A stretch of DNA of 64,000 bases from Cytophagales bacterium UBA2561 (lineage in GTDB: Bacteria > Bacteroidota > Bacteroidia > Cytophagales > Thermoflexibacteraceae): the NCBI GenBank assembly GCA_002340355.1, contig DDLX01000008.1, forward strand, positions 12,119-76,118, given 5' to 3'. The notes under the pieces were generated by a model that saw nothing but the letters and a program-made list of their open reading frames with translations, searched no databases and was not told the DNA's origin. This document shows positions 18,030 through 28,300 of this stretch, one piece after another (position 1 is the stretch's first letter; each line of letters opens with the position of its first letter). The translations under genes and the position numbers were made by a program.

Positions 18030-18059
18030 AAAGCTCCAAGTTTAAGTACTTGGAGCTTT
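18030..18059. terminator. Hairpin terminator of the TonB receptor gene
   Basis: A perfect 12-base stem (AAAGCTCCAAGT, 18030-18041, with 18048-18059) encloses a 6-base loop, 33 bases beyond the TonB receptor stop, and is followed on the minus strand by a T run. Confidence 0.78.
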
Positions 18060-18091
18060 CCTGATTTAATCACTTTGGAAAAAAGTTTATA

Positions 18092-20812
18092 TTAGAATTT
18101 AATCTTCATGCCTGCGTTCCAAGTTCGTCCGAATCCGTAAAATCCACGATTGTTATAGAACTCGTTAGTGGGAGTAGTCGGATCATCTTGAATATTGGTA
18201 TCCAATTCAGCAATGTACTCTTCATCCAGAACATTGTTGACATTTAAGTTAAATGAAAGCGTTGTTTTGCCTAAGTCAACGGTATAATACAGTCCTGCAT
18301 CCAATAAAGAATAGTTAGGTAATTCTACAATTTCACCACCTTTTTGTAAAAATTGGGCATCATTTACATCATACTCTGCAAATAATCGGTCAGCATAATT
18401 CCAGTTTGCATTTACTCGTAACCCCTTGATAATCTCGTAGGTTGCACCAAAGTTCATCGTTGTTTGTGCAGCATCACCTATCGGCAAATCATCGGCATAA
18501 ATAGTCAATTCTCCTTCAGGCTGTTGAGTATCAATATTTGTTCCCGTAGCCGTGAAGTTATCACTGTAGAACCAGTCACCCAATGAAACCATTCCTGTTA
18601 AAGTTAATTTTTCAATGGGTTGTACATTCGCTTCCACTTCAATACCTCGGTGAGTTTGAGTTACATTACGGAAAAAATATGTAATACTTTCACCAACAGC
18701 ATTATCTTGAGATCTATCAAATTGACGATTAGCCCAGATGGTATTGTATAAGTTTACATTCATATTGAAAATACCACTTCGGTAGCCATAACCGACTTCA
18801 AAGGCTGTGATTTTTTGATTTTCGACATCTTCATTTACCTGATTTCTATAATTAATGAAGACATTATCAAAAATAGGCTGTCGTGAAAGGAATCCTGCGT
18901 TCGCAAAGACGTTATGTTTGTCATTAATATTATAGTTTGCGCCAGCTTTCACGGTTCCTCCAAGAAAATTCTCCCAATCAGATTCTTGTTTATCACTTTC
19001 ATAATTGAAGTAATCTACTCGTTTGAATCCCTGATTAGAACCTGATACAGCCCCAAATACAGTTAATTTATCAGTAGAATATTCTAATTGAGCAAATACA
19101 CCTAACCATTGTACCAAACCATCATTATTATAGTTCAATACATTTGCTCCCCGATCTCCTGTATCTTTGTAACCATTATCCGCAAAATCACCAAAATCAG
19201 CAGGGGCTTCTGTGGTAATGTAATTTTCTGGGTTATTAATGTCAGAATCAGATAAATACGCATTATTACCTAACAAATTTTCTACACGGCGATAGTGAAT
19301 TCCTCGATAATAACGTCCATCAAATCCAGCAACTAAGTTCAATTTATCAGTTAATTCACTGGTCAACGTGGAAAGGACTCCATACCAGTTGTGTGAATTC
19401 ATTGAAGCACGACGAATAAATCCGTTTCCACTTGAAGTAGTGATATATCGTCCATCAGTTTGTTCTTTTGTTCCCCAACCATCTATCGTTTCTCCTCGGT
19501 TGTGTCGGACAATATCATCAAACCGAACTTGTCCATTTGCATCTCGAATATCAAAACTCGTGTCATAAAAACGAGTATCACCATTTTGGATGCGTCCACG
19601 AGGTCCTGTTCCACCTCCACGTCCAAGTGAAATATAAACAGAAGTATTCAGATCTGTTTTATCTGAGATTTCCCAATAATGATTCAAGAATGCTTTTGGC
19701 TTGTGATAAAAGTTTCTTCGCCATGTAAATTCTTCACCATCTAATTGTCCATATAAGTGATTAAACTTAATACCCATATTAGTAAATTGGTCATCTGTAT
19801 TATCAGGATCTACAAATGAACGTAATGTAATACCATCATAAGTATCTACAGTACGTTGGTGGTGCCATTGTGGTGCGCCCAAATAGGTAAAAGAAAGTAA
19901 ATGTTTCTTAATTTTTTGGCTCAATGAAATATAATAAGAATAAGCACGGAATTTTGTACCATCTACATAGCCATCACCCCGTGTATGAGTAAATTGCACA
20001 GTAGCTGCAAATCCACTTTTCAATAACCCTGTAGAAGCCACAGCACTATATTTTTGATAACCATCATTCCCCACACTAGCACTAACTGCTCCTCCTTTTT
20101 TCAAATCCGTAGCGTTTGTAATGATATTAATTGAGCCACCTACTGAGGCAACCGCCAACTTAGAAGCTCCCAATCCACGTTGAATTTGCATCGAAGAAGA
20201 CACATCACTTAAACCAGCCCAGTTCGACCAATAAACCCAACCATTTTCCATATCATTAATTGGAACACCATTTAACATTACGGCTACATTTCGTTGATCA
20301 AAACCACGCACATTAATTCGAGAATCGCCAAAACCACCACCAGATTTAGTTACATAAACTGAAGGAGTATTTCTCAAGATTTCTGGAAATTCTTGGTTAC
20401 CTACTTTTTCTGCAATGATTTCACCTTTGATCGTAGAAACAGCCACAGGAGTTTTTCGATCAATTGCAATGGAAGCAATAACTTCGACACCCTCCAAACC
20501 AATAGCAGAAGCCTGCAAAGCAATCGTACCTAAATCTATTTCTGAGCCATTCAATCGGACAATCTGGCTCAGGGTTTCATACCCAACAAATGAAACTTCA
20601 ATTGTTTTTTCACCTTCACCCTCAACCTTGAATGCAAAGTTTCCGTCCACATCCGTAACTGCACCTGCTGTGCCACCTGCTACACGGATATTAGCCCCAA
20701 TAACTGACTCCTGTGTGTCTTTGTCAGTTACCTTCCCTTTAATCGTTGTCTGAGCAAACACAAGAGACAAGCTCAAAAGTTGTACCCACAAAAAGAGTAA
20801 TCCTTTTTTCAT
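18092..20812 (-). CDS. TonB-dependent outer-membrane receptor
   Basis: The product is 906 residues from the ATG at 20812. It has a signal peptide ending near FAQTTI, a CarboxypepD_reg-like domain (IKGKVTDKDTQESVIGANI, about 24-105), and a TonB plug containing ILRNTPSVYVT, INVRGFDQRNVAVMLNGVPIND and GSINIITN (about 130-245). A large beta barrel follows, ending in WNAGMKIKF. Such receptors import siderophores, vitamins or glycans across the outer membrane using TonB energy. There is no SusD-like neighbour, so it is not a classic polysaccharide-utilisation pair, and the substrate is not evident. A TACTTTTG box lies about 56 bases upstream. Confidence 0.93.
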   Translation of the reverse strand: MKKGLLFLWVQLLSLSLVFAQTTIKGKVTDKDTQESVIGANIRVAGGTAGAVTDVDGNFAFKVEGEGEKTIEVSFVGYETLSQIVRLNGSEIDLGTIALQASAIGLEGVEVIASIAIDRKTPVAVSTIKGEIIAEKVGNQEFPEILRNTPSVYVTKSGGGFGDSRINVRGFDQRNVAVMLNGVPINDMENGWVYWSNWAGLSDVSSSMQIQRGLGASKLAVASVGGSINIITNATDLKKGGAVSASVGNDGYQKYSAVASTGLLKSGFAATVQFTHTRGDGYVDGTKFRAYSYYISLSQKIKKHLLSFTYLGAPQWHHQRTVDTYDGITLRSFVDPDNTDDQFTNMGIKFNHLYGQLDGEEFTWRRNFYHKPKAFLNHYWEISDKTDLNTSVYISLGRGGGTGPRGRIQNGDTRFYDTSFDIRDANGQVRFDDIVRHNRGETIDGWGTKEQTDGRYITTSSGNGFIRRASMNSHNWYGVLSTLTSELTDKLNLVAGFDGRYYRGIHYRRVENLLGNNAYLSDSDINNPENYITTEAPADFGDFADNGYKDTGDRGANVLNYNNDGLVQWLGVFAQLEYSTDKLTVFGAVSGSNQGFKRVDYFNYESDKQESDWENFLGGTVKAGANYNINDKHNVFANAGFLSRQPIFDNVFINYRNQVNEDVENQKITAFEVGYGYRSGIFNMNVNLYNTIWANRQFDRSQDNAVGESITYFFRNVTQTHRGIEVEANVQPIEKLTLTGMVSLGDWFYSDNFTATGTNIDTQQPEGELTIYADDLPIGDAAQTTMNFGATYEIIKGLRVNANWNYADRLFAEYDVNDAQFLQKGGEIVELPNYSLLDAGLYYTVDLGKTTLSFNLNVNNVLDEEYIAELDTNIQDDPTTPTNEFYNNRGFYGFGRTWNAGMKIKF

Positions 20813-20867
20813 CAATTTGGTGTTTTAGATTTAATTTATTTATTAAAATAATACAAAATATGCTACA

Positions 20868-20875
20868 CAAAAGTA
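20868..20875 (-). promoter_or_regulatory. -7 box TACTTTTG upstream of the TonB receptor
   Basis: The minus-strand octamer TACTTTTG matches TAnnTTTG. A TTTG lies 15 bases further upstream, shorter than the usual spacing of about 19, so this is a partial match. Confidence 0.45.
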
Positions 20876-21257
20876 GGAAGTGATTCCTAGCAAATCGTTC
20901 TCATCAGATGAATAAATATTTAATTTTTTGGTTAATTATCGGAACATCATAAAATTAAGCCAAAAACGAGCCATTTCTACGGAAAGTACAGTAAAACTAG
21001 GAAGGTAAAATTAGTTAAAAACCTGAAAACTCCTATAACAAATCCACAAGATTACGTATTATAGCGCACAAACACTATTTTACCTCTACCATTCATAGGG
21101 TAAAATAAAATTTTTAATGAAAACTTGAATAGCTAACTTTCACTTCAGACCGAACTGATTCTTAAAACTCAAAATATTACAAGAGTATTTATCTGATAAT
21201 CAATAGGTTTATCTCAATACTTATAAAGTGAAAGTTTTATCATAAATAAATCGCATT
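20876..21257. other. Divergent intergenic region, TonB receptor / DUF2027-Smr
   Basis: About 380 AT-rich bases separate two divergent genes. Apart from the -7 box of the TonB receptor I see no operator palindrome, RNA gene or small coding frame with credible features. Confidence 0.4.
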
Positions 21258-22310
21258 ATGAGTAATACGATAAATATAGGAGACCGAGTACGATTACTGC
21301 ACGATGATGCTGAAGGAATTGTCCGTAAATTTCTGAAAGACGGTACGGTAGAAGTTGAAATCGAAGACGGCTTTGGGATTCCTGTTTTACCAATGGATTT
21401 AGTGAAAGTCTCTACACAAGAAACGGACTACTTTGGTACACCTAAACCTCAAAAGAAAACCAATAAACCTTCAAAAACAAAGAACTCCAGCATTTCTAAG
21501 ATTATCTCAGAATCAGGTTTTTATATTGCTTTTGATCCCATTAATGACCAGTTACTTTCTGTCAAACTGATTAATAATACTGACTTGGATATGCTCATTA
21601 CTTTTGGTGAATTTCAGGATAGTGGACGGCATTATGGATTAGCAGGAACTTTATTGAAACAGCGAAGTGTCGAAAAAGTACACGAAGTTAGTTTAGCCAA
21701 ATTTGAAAAGTGGGGTGCATTTTTAGTACAGGCTTTATTTTTCAAAAGAGGATACGGACAACCCAAAAAACCACTTGCTCGAAAACTTAAATTTAATGCG
21801 AGTGGATTTTTCAAGAGTAAACATACCGCCCCAATTTTAGAACGAGAAGTTTATCTATATCAAATTGATGGTCAGCACGTACCACCACCTTCAAAGCCTA
21901 TCATAGAAGAGAAAAAAGTTTCTAAAAATAAACCTCAAAAATTGGACACTACTCAATTGAGAGAAAGTATGTTAATGGGAAAATCTTCTGAAAAACAAAC
22001 GACTGCTCCAATTTCAAAAGATGCTCACAACATTCGAGAGGTGGACTTGCATATCGAAAATATTTTGCCTCCCAACCACATTACTCCAAAAGAAGAATAT
22101 TTAAACAAACAATTAGATTTTTTTGAGAAAGAACTCGAAAAGGCAAATATGCAAAGTATTTCGGAAATCGTATTTATTCATGGAGTTGGCAATGGTATTC
22201 TAAGAAATGAGATTCATAAACATCTCGGAAAAAGTACTGTAATTGAGTATTTTAAGGATGCTCGAAAGGAAAAATTTGGCTATGGAGCTACTTATGTCAA
22301 AATGAAATAA
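21258..22310 (+). CDS. DUF2027 and Smr domain protein
   Basis: The 350-residue protein starts with an SH3-like/DUF2027 N-terminal part (GDRVRLLHDDAEGIVRKF), followed by a beta-rich middle (residues about 85-215) and a basic linker. The C-terminal Smr domain (about 255-350) has REVDLHIENI, IVFIHGVGNGILRNEI and GYGATYVKMK. Smr domains are RNA or DNA nucleases; the DLH and HGxGxG motifs are both present. The pairing of DUF2027 and Smr is typical of Bacteroidota. It is probably cytoplasmic. The gene is alone, with a shared terminator to the convergent gene. Confidence 0.86.
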   Translation: MSNTINIGDRVRLLHDDAEGIVRKFLKDGTVEVEIEDGFGIPVLPMDLVKVSTQETDYFGTPKPQKKTNKPSKTKNSSISKIISESGFYIAFDPINDQLLSVKLINNTDLDMLITFGEFQDSGRHYGLAGTLLKQRSVEKVHEVSLAKFEKWGAFLVQALFFKRGYGQPKKPLARKLKFNASGFFKSKHTAPILEREVYLYQIDGQHVPPPSKPIIEEKKVSKNKPQKLDTTQLRESMLMGKSSEKQTTAPISKDAHNIREVDLHIENILPPNHITPKEEYLNKQLDFFEKELEKANMQSISEIVFIHGVGNGILRNEIHKHLGKSTVIEYFKDARKEKFGYGATYVKMK

Positions 22311-22325
22311 TTACCCTCAAAATTT

Positions 22326-22357
22326 GTAGTGGTTCGGCTTCGAAGTTGCGCCACTAC
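22326..22357. terminator. Hairpin between DUF2027-Smr and the HExxH gene
   Basis: GTAGTGG (22326-22332) pairs with CCACTAC (22351-22357), flanked by A/T-rich sequence, in the convergent gap. It can serve both genes. Confidence 0.55.
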
Positions 22358-22374
22358 TTTTCAAATTCGTAGAT

Positions 22375-22716
22375 TTATTTGGTTAGATATTGCCAGAAAC
22401 TCCCAAATTTTCGATTTTGTAAATAACTTAAATCAGATTCGTGGCAGTAGGCTTCTCTTTCAAAACAGATATTTCGGTAGGCTTGGTCATGGCAGGAATA
22501 TAAAAAACGATTCACCAAATAATTCGCCAAATACAACACATAAAACGGTAAAATTCCCAGTTCTAATTGTTGGCGTAAATGAATTTTTTCATGATTAAGT
22601 ACTACTAAATTCTGTTTATCTTTTGAGTATTTTAGTAGTACGAATGGAAAAAGTGCCATACCACGTGGTGGATTGGAAAGTAAATAAAACAGCCAAGGTT
22701 TGATAATTAAAATCAT
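22375..22716 (-). CDS. Small membrane-associated HExxH protein
   Basis: The 113-residue product begins with a hydrophobic segment (residues 3-28). It then has HEKIHLRQQLELG, matching the zincin HExxH motif, a second hydrophobic helix (ILPFYVLYLANYLVNRF), and FEREAYCHESDLSYL, where the glutamate of FEREAY is placed like a third zinc ligand. It ends FGSFWQYL. Related short proteins occur in many Bacteroidota as conserved hypotheticals. The motif arrangement suggests a minimal M48/M56-like metallopeptidase, but activity is not established. It lies directly downstream of the frameshifted Uma2 gene on the same strand. Confidence 0.65.
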   Translation of the reverse strand: MILIIKPWLFYLLSNPPRGMALFPFVLLKYSKDKQNLVVLNHEKIHLRQQLELGILPFYVLYLANYLVNRFLYSCHDQAYRNICFEREAYCHESDLSYLQNRKFGSFWQYLTK

Positions 22717-22732
22717 ATTTTTTGTGATTTAG

Positions 22733-23360
22733 TTACAATTTCAAAATACCATCTTTTTCAATCAACTGGGTCAATGAAAATTCATAATCTCCAAACAAAG
22801 AAATGGTCTGACTCCAATCCGAAATTAACCAAGCAGAGTTAGGTTCAGCAATCATCACCTTCTGAGAACTTGAAAAAAAACAAATGACTTTTTCAACTCC
22901 AAAAGCCAATAATTTATCTGTTTTTTTATAAACATACCCTTGATTATCAGATAGTTCTTTGGCTTCTGCCACAATATCTACTTCAATAACTACACGGGGT
23001 GGAATTCTCAAATATTGATTTCGAAGGGAGTAGTTTTGAAACTCTTTCTTGTCATAAATAACAATATCAGACGCTACATTATCTTTTTTACCTAAATGCA
23101 ATCCCGCCTCATTTGTTCCAATTTTAGTAGTCGGTCAATGATAAATTTTGATATAAAAACTCCAAAATGCACGAAATAATTACCACTTGTGTACCTAAGC
23201 ATCCCATAATTTCTGCTAAAGTTTGTTGATGATTTAAAACATTTTGCCAGCCTTTGTAATAAAATGGAACTCCATCTATCTCTTCATAAATCAATGACTT
23301 ATGGATTTCTTGTGTTTCTAATTTTGGCTCGACTTTGGGGCTTAGAACTTCCGTCTTCAT
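22733..23360 (-). pseudogene. Uma2-family (DUF820) endonuclease-like gene with frameshift
   Basis: The 5' frame from the ATG at 23360 encodes a Uma2 N-terminus (LIYEEIDGVPFYYKGWQNVL, NHQQTLAEIMGCLG) and stops at 23124. The rest of the domain is in the next frame: TKIGTNEAGLHLGKKDNVASD, IVIYDK, PPRVVIEVD, YVYKKTDKLLAFGVEKVI, to 22733. The two frames can only be joined between 23127 and 23134; removing one base there restores one protein of about 208 residues. Uma2 proteins have a PD-(D/E)XK restriction-like fold with D in ASDIVIYDK and E in VIEVD. The function of the family is not established and it is often transferred. Confidence 0.78.
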
Positions 23361-23517
23361 TGTTTTTGAATTTAAAAATTACCTATAAAAACAATTCAAT
23401 TTAGCTCTCCAAATCTAAAACAATCAGAGAACTACTAAATTTCAAATACCTTTGTTGATGTTTTAGTGTAATGACACCAACAAAAATATTATTTACAATA
23501 TCATGATAACCAATAAT

Positions 23518-24309
23518 TTATCGAATAACAACCCATTTTGATTTTTGGGCTTTTGTACCATCTTTTCGAACTGCCTTGAGCTTAACTTCATAATTGCCAG
23601 CCGTTTGGAAGGTGTGTGAAGGTGTATTTTCATCAGACTGTTGTCCATCACCAAAATCCCAGAAATAAGCAATCGCGTTTTGAGAAAGGTTCTGAAACTG
23701 TACTTCACAAGGAGCATAACAGCCATTATTCTGAATTTCAAAATTGGCTACAGTTTCGCCTGTTTCTTCCATTTCTGCTTGATTATCAGTTGATTTTTCA
23801 ACAATAGGCTCAGCCTGTACCGAATCAATTTCAGAAGATTCTGTAAGCAAAGAGTCCGTTTTAGGAGCAGCATTTAACTGTTTTTCGAATGTTGACTTTT
23901 CGGATTTTGTTTGTTTATCCGTAAATTTTACTTCTGTAATGAAATATTTGGTTTCTCCCCGTAATTTAATCAACATATATTTCTCACTATAAATCAATTG
24001 TACTCGTAAATTATTGACCATTGCCGAATCCAATTCTTTGAGGACTTTTTCGCTTGCTTCATCTACTGAAAATTGCCAAACGGTCGAAAGTCCTGCCGTA
24101 GATTTGGAGTGTCCAAGCGACTCCATATTGAGTTCACCTTCCCATGTCTTGAACAAAATTCCTTTGTTACTCAGCTTGATAACCCGTCCTGTTCGACTGC
24201 CACTACTGTAAGAGGCACTCCATAAAATAGCTCCTGTCGCTACAACAATAATTCCTGCCACAAGCAAAAAGATAAGAAAAATTTTGAGTGCTTTTTGTGA
24301 TTTTGCCAT
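23518..24309 (-). CDS. Membrane-anchored PKD-domain protein
   Basis: A 263-residue protein with an N-terminal transmembrane anchor (residues 9-30). An extracytoplasmic domain follows (SGSRTGRVIKLSNKGILFKTWEGELN to about 125) of a type widespread in Bacteroidota, then an acidic linker (about 130-185) and a PKD domain (CYAPCEVQFQNLS, YFWDFGDGQQSDENTPSHTF, YEVKLKAV). PKD domains mediate surface protein or glycan contacts. The fusion of this anchor domain with a PKD domain is the notable feature. It probably faces the periplasm. A consensus promoter lies upstream. Confidence 0.75.
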   Translation of the reverse strand: MAKSQKALKIFLIFLLVAGIIVVATGAILWSASYSSGSRTGRVIKLSNKGILFKTWEGELNMESLGHSKSTAGLSTVWQFSVDEASEKVLKELDSAMVNNLRVQLIYSEKYMLIKLRGETKYFITEVKFTDKQTKSEKSTFEKQLNAAPKTDSLLTESSEIDSVQAEPIVEKSTDNQAEMEETGETVANFEIQNNGCYAPCEVQFQNLSQNAIAYFWDFGDGQQSDENTPSHTFQTAGNYEVKLKAVRKDGTKAQKSKWVVIR

Positions 24310-24404
24310 GATTTTTAATTGATATTAATGTAGTATATTTTTAATTTCTATTGATTTAATTATAAAATCAATTACACTAAAATGTTTTTTTTAAACAACT
24401 GACT

Positions 24405-24433
24405 CAAAGGTAGAATGTCTCTGAACAAAGCAA
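24405..24433 (-). promoter_or_regulatory. Bacteroidota-type promoter of the PKD gene
   Basis: On the minus strand TTTTTG is followed by 18 bases and TACCTTTG, close to the TTTG-N19-TAnnTTTG consensus. It lies about 95 bases upstream of the start codon. Confidence 0.55.
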
Positions 24434-24518
24434 AAATATTTCAGTAATAATCCTTAAAAAACAAATTTTTTAAAGGGAAAGCCTGTATTTTTGAGTATAA
24501 TCTTAAAATCTTTAAAGT

Positions 24519-24740
24519 ATGACAACATTAATTGCAACAATGGTCATTGTGGGTGCATTTTTCGTATTGATGGGAGTTCGATTGATTTTTATCAAAGACG
24601 GAGAATTCAAGGGAACTTGTGCAACTCAGAATCCTTATCTGAAGCAAGCAGGCATCAAGTGTGCGTGTGGTAAAGAAGGTGGCTGTGAAAATGAAGACAA
24701 TGACTCCGAGAAAGCCTTTGAAAAAGCCATGAATTCATAA
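24519..24740 (+). CDS. NqrM-like small cysteine-rich membrane protein
   Basis: A 73-residue product with an N-terminal transmembrane helix (residues 3-23), then KDGEFKGTCATQNPYLK, and a cysteine cluster C45-x-C47 ... C53 (in CACGKEGGC). The arrangement of one helix, GTC and a C-terminal CxC cluster resembles NqrM (DUF539), which helps iron insertion into the Na+-pumping NADH:quinone reductase. No nqr genes are visible in the window, so the link is by resemblance only. It ends with an acidic tail and is followed by a strong terminator. Confidence 0.62.
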   Translation: MTTLIATMVIVGAFFVLMGVRLIFIKDGEFKGTCATQNPYLKQAGIKCACGKEGGCENEDNDSEKAFEKAMNS

Positions 24741-24757
24741 AAAAAACTTACTTCATC

Positions 24758-24794
24758 AATAGCTCGTAAGCTAAAGTTTACGAGCTATTTTTTT
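24758..24794 (+). terminator. Rho-independent terminator after the NqrM-like gene
   Basis: A perfect 12-base stem (AATAGCTCGTAA, 24758-24769, with 24778-24789) and an 8-base loop are followed by a run of T residues. Confidence 0.85.
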
Positions 24795-24814
24795 CTATAT
24801 CAAAAATAACTAAA

Positions 24815-25270
24815 ATGATAAATATAACTAGTTTTAAAATAATCGGAATACAGATTAGAACAACTAATAAAAACGAACAGGCATCCAAAGATTTAGGAAA
24901 ACTTTGGGAACAGTTTTACACTCAAGATATTTCGAGTCAAATTCCAAATAAAGAGTGTGATGAAATCTATTCCATCTACACAGATTATGAATCTGATTAT
25001 AAGGGAAAATACACATCCATTATAGGACTAAAAGTAAATTCACTTGACCAAATTCCAGAAGGCTTAGTCGGACGAGAGTTCAAAGGAGGAAAGTATCAGA
25101 AATTCCTAGCCAAAGGACAAATGCCTCATGCTGTAGTAAAGATGTGGCAAGAAATTTGGCAAAAGGATAAGAAGTTAAATCGAAAATATACCGTAGATTT
25201 TGAAGTTTATAGACAAGAATCAAATAATATAGAAAATCCTGAAGTAGCAATTTATATAGCAACCGAGTAA
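24815..25270 (+). CDS. GyrI-like / AraC effector-binding domain protein
   Basis: The 151-residue protein consists only of an effector-binding domain of the SHS2/GyrI type: FKIIGIQIRTTNKNEQASKDLGKLWEQFY at the N-terminus, IYSIYTDYESDYKGKYTSIIGLKV, then the conserved core YQKFLAKGQMPHAVVKMWQEIW and C-terminal FEVYR...EVAIYIA. It has no DNA-binding helix. Stand-alone members bind small molecules or, in GyrI, gyrase; the target here is unknown. It stands between the NqrM-like gene and ileS, with 87 bases to ileS. Confidence 0.75.
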   Translation: MINITSFKIIGIQIRTTNKNEQASKDLGKLWEQFYTQDISSQIPNKECDEIYSIYTDYESDYKGKYTSIIGLKVNSLDQIPEGLVGREFKGGKYQKFLAKGQMPHAVVKMWQEIWQKDKKLNRKYTVDFEVYRQESNNIENPEVAIYIATE

Positions 25271-25357
25271 AAAATTTCGTAATATTGAGGTTTGATTAAT
25301 GAGAACTCAGAAATCTAATAAATATCCGTTTTTAGGGCGGAAATTCATTTCTAAATC

Positions 25358-28300
25358 ATGGCAGAGAAATACAAAGAGTATAAAAATGTAAGCCTGCCCG
25401 AAGTCAATCGGGAAGTCCTTCAATTTTGGCAAAAAAATCACATTTTTGAGAAATCAATAAGCAGTCGTGAAGGAAAAAAGTCATTTGTCTTCTACGAAGG
25501 TCCTCCGTCTGCCAACGGAATGCCAGGGATTCATCATGTAATGGCACGGGCTATTAAAGATATTTTTTGTCGTTATAAAACACTCAAAGGTTTTCAGGTC
25601 AAGCGCAAAGGTGGCTGGGATACGCACGGCTTACCCGTTGAGTTACAGGTAGAAAAGGAGCTTGGAATTACGAAGGAAGACATCGGTACAAAAATCTCCG
25701 TTGAAGAATACAATCAGAAATGTCGGGAAGCCGTCATGAAATACAAAAGTGTTTGGGATGACCTCACCGAACGCATTGGCTACTGGGTAGATTTGGATAA
25801 TCCCTACATTACATTTGAAAATGATTATATTGAGTCGTGTTGGTCATTGTTGAAAAAACTACACGAAAAAGATTTATTATATAAAGGTTATACGATTCAA
25901 CCGTATTCGCCCGCCGCAGGGACAGGATTAAGCTCTCACGAATTAAATCAACCAGGGTGTTATCGAGATGTAAAAGATACTTCGATTGTTGCACAATTTA
26001 AGATAAAAAATACAGAAAATGACTATTTTCTTGCATGGACAACTACACCTTGGACATTGTCTTCGAATACGTGTTTGGTTGTAGGGAAAAATATTGATTA
26101 TGTCAAAATCAAGACAACCAATCAATATACACACCAGCCGATAAATGTCATTTTAGCCAAAAAGTTAGTTAATAAGGTATTCGGAAATACTTATATTTTA
26201 GAGTCCGAATTTAATCCAAAAAACAAAAAACATAAGCGTAAAATTACCTATACCATCGAGGAGGAGTTTAAAGGCTCTGAATTAGTGGGAACAGCTTATG
26301 AACAATTGATGCCTTACGTTCAACCAACTGAAAATCAAGAAAATGCTTTTAAAGTAATTTTGGGTGATTTTGTAACTACGGATGATGGTACAGGTATTGT
26401 TCATGCCGCTCCAACTTTTGGTGCAGATGACTTTCGAGTAGCTCAACAAAACAACGTTCCTGCCATAACTGTAACCGATGAAAATGGGGAAGTCATGCCT
26501 TTGGTTGATAAAAAAGGACGTTTTGTAAAAGAAGTAACCGATTATCCAGAGTATTTTGTAAAGGCAGAATATTATCCCGAAGAAGTCCAAAATGCTCCTG
26601 ATTTCAAACCTACTGATGTCTTGATTGCCATTCAGTTAAAGGAAGAAAACAAAGCATTTAAAGTAGAAAAATACGAACACTCCTACCCCCATTGTTGGCG
26701 TACCGATAAGCCTGTTTTGTACTATCCTTTATCTTCTTGGTTTATTCGAACAACTTCTTTGAAAAGTCGATTGGTTGAGTTGAATAATACCATCAATTGG
26801 AAACCCAAATCAACAGGCGAGGGACGTTTTGGAAATTGGTTGGAAAATCTGGTAGATTGGAACTTATCCCGTTCTCGATATTGGGGAACTCCTCTACCAA
26901 TTTGGCGAACCGAAGATAATTCAGAAGAGCGTTGTATTGGCTCAATCTCAGAACTCCAAACCGAAATCGAAAAGGCTCGTGAAGCAGGTTTTGAAAATCC
27001 TGAAAATGTCGAAGATTTACATAGACCTTACGTAGATAATATTACGTTGGTAAGTGCATCAGGAAAACCGATGTTTCGAGAAACTGACTTAATTGATGTT
27101 TGGTTTGATTCGGGGGCAATGCCTTACGCTCAATGGCATTATCCTTTTGAAAATGACGATATTTTTAAGGAAAGTTATCCTGCTGATTTTATTTCCGAGG
27201 GAGTTGACCAAACTCGTGGTTGGTTCTTTACCCTTCATGCCTTAGCAGGATTGATTTTCGATAGTGTTGCTTTCAAAAATGTGGTTTCAACAGGGTTAGT
27301 TTTGGACGAAAAAGGGGAAAAAATGTCCAAACGGAAGGGCAATGTTATTGACCCATTCGAAGCCCTAAAAGAACACGGAGCCGACCCCATTCGATGGTAT
27401 ATGATGGTCAATTCCAATCCTTGGGATAACCTCAAATTTAGCTTGACGGGATTGGATGAAGTCAAACGCCGATTTTTTGGAACACTCAAGAATACGTATG
27501 GCTTTTTTGCATTGTATGCCAATTTGGACAATTTCCAATATCAGGAGGCTAAAATTCCTGTTACGGAACGCACTGAAAGTGACCGTTGGATTATTTCCAA
27601 ATTAAACTCTTTAATCAAAATAGTGGATGAAGCCTATGCCGATTACGAACCTACGAAAGTTGCAAGGGCAATTCAAGATTTTACGATTGATGACCTCAGC
27701 AATTGGTATATTCGACTGAATCGAAAACGTTTCTGGAAAGGTGATTATGGGATAGATAAAATGGCAGCTTATCAAACTCTTTATGAGTGTTTAGAGACGA
27801 TTGCCAAATTAATGTCTCCAATTGCACCTTTTTATTCCGAGCAAATTTACCAAGATTTGAATGCGGTAAGTTCCAAAGAATCAGCCGAATCGATACATTT
27901 GAGTTTGATGCCTGAAGTCAATGAAGACGAAATTGATTTGCAATTGGAGGAAAAAATGACCTTAGCCCAAAATGTTTCCTCTTTGACTCATTCACTTCGT
28001 AAACAACAAAAAATTAAGGTTCGTCAGCCTTTGGAAAAAGTGTTAGTTCCTGCACTTAATGAAAATACGAAAACCTATTTGAATGAAGTTGCTGAATTAA
28101 TCAAAACGGAAGTGAACGTCAAAGCCGTTGAGATTTTGGAAGATGATGCGGGGATTTTGGTCAAAAAAGCCAAACCTAACTTCCGAAAATTAGGGCAACA
28201 ATTCGGCAAAAAAATGAAGTTGATTACGCCACAAATCAACAAAATGTCTCAAGATGACATCAAAACTTTAGAGCAAACAGGTGAATTTATCATTGATTTG

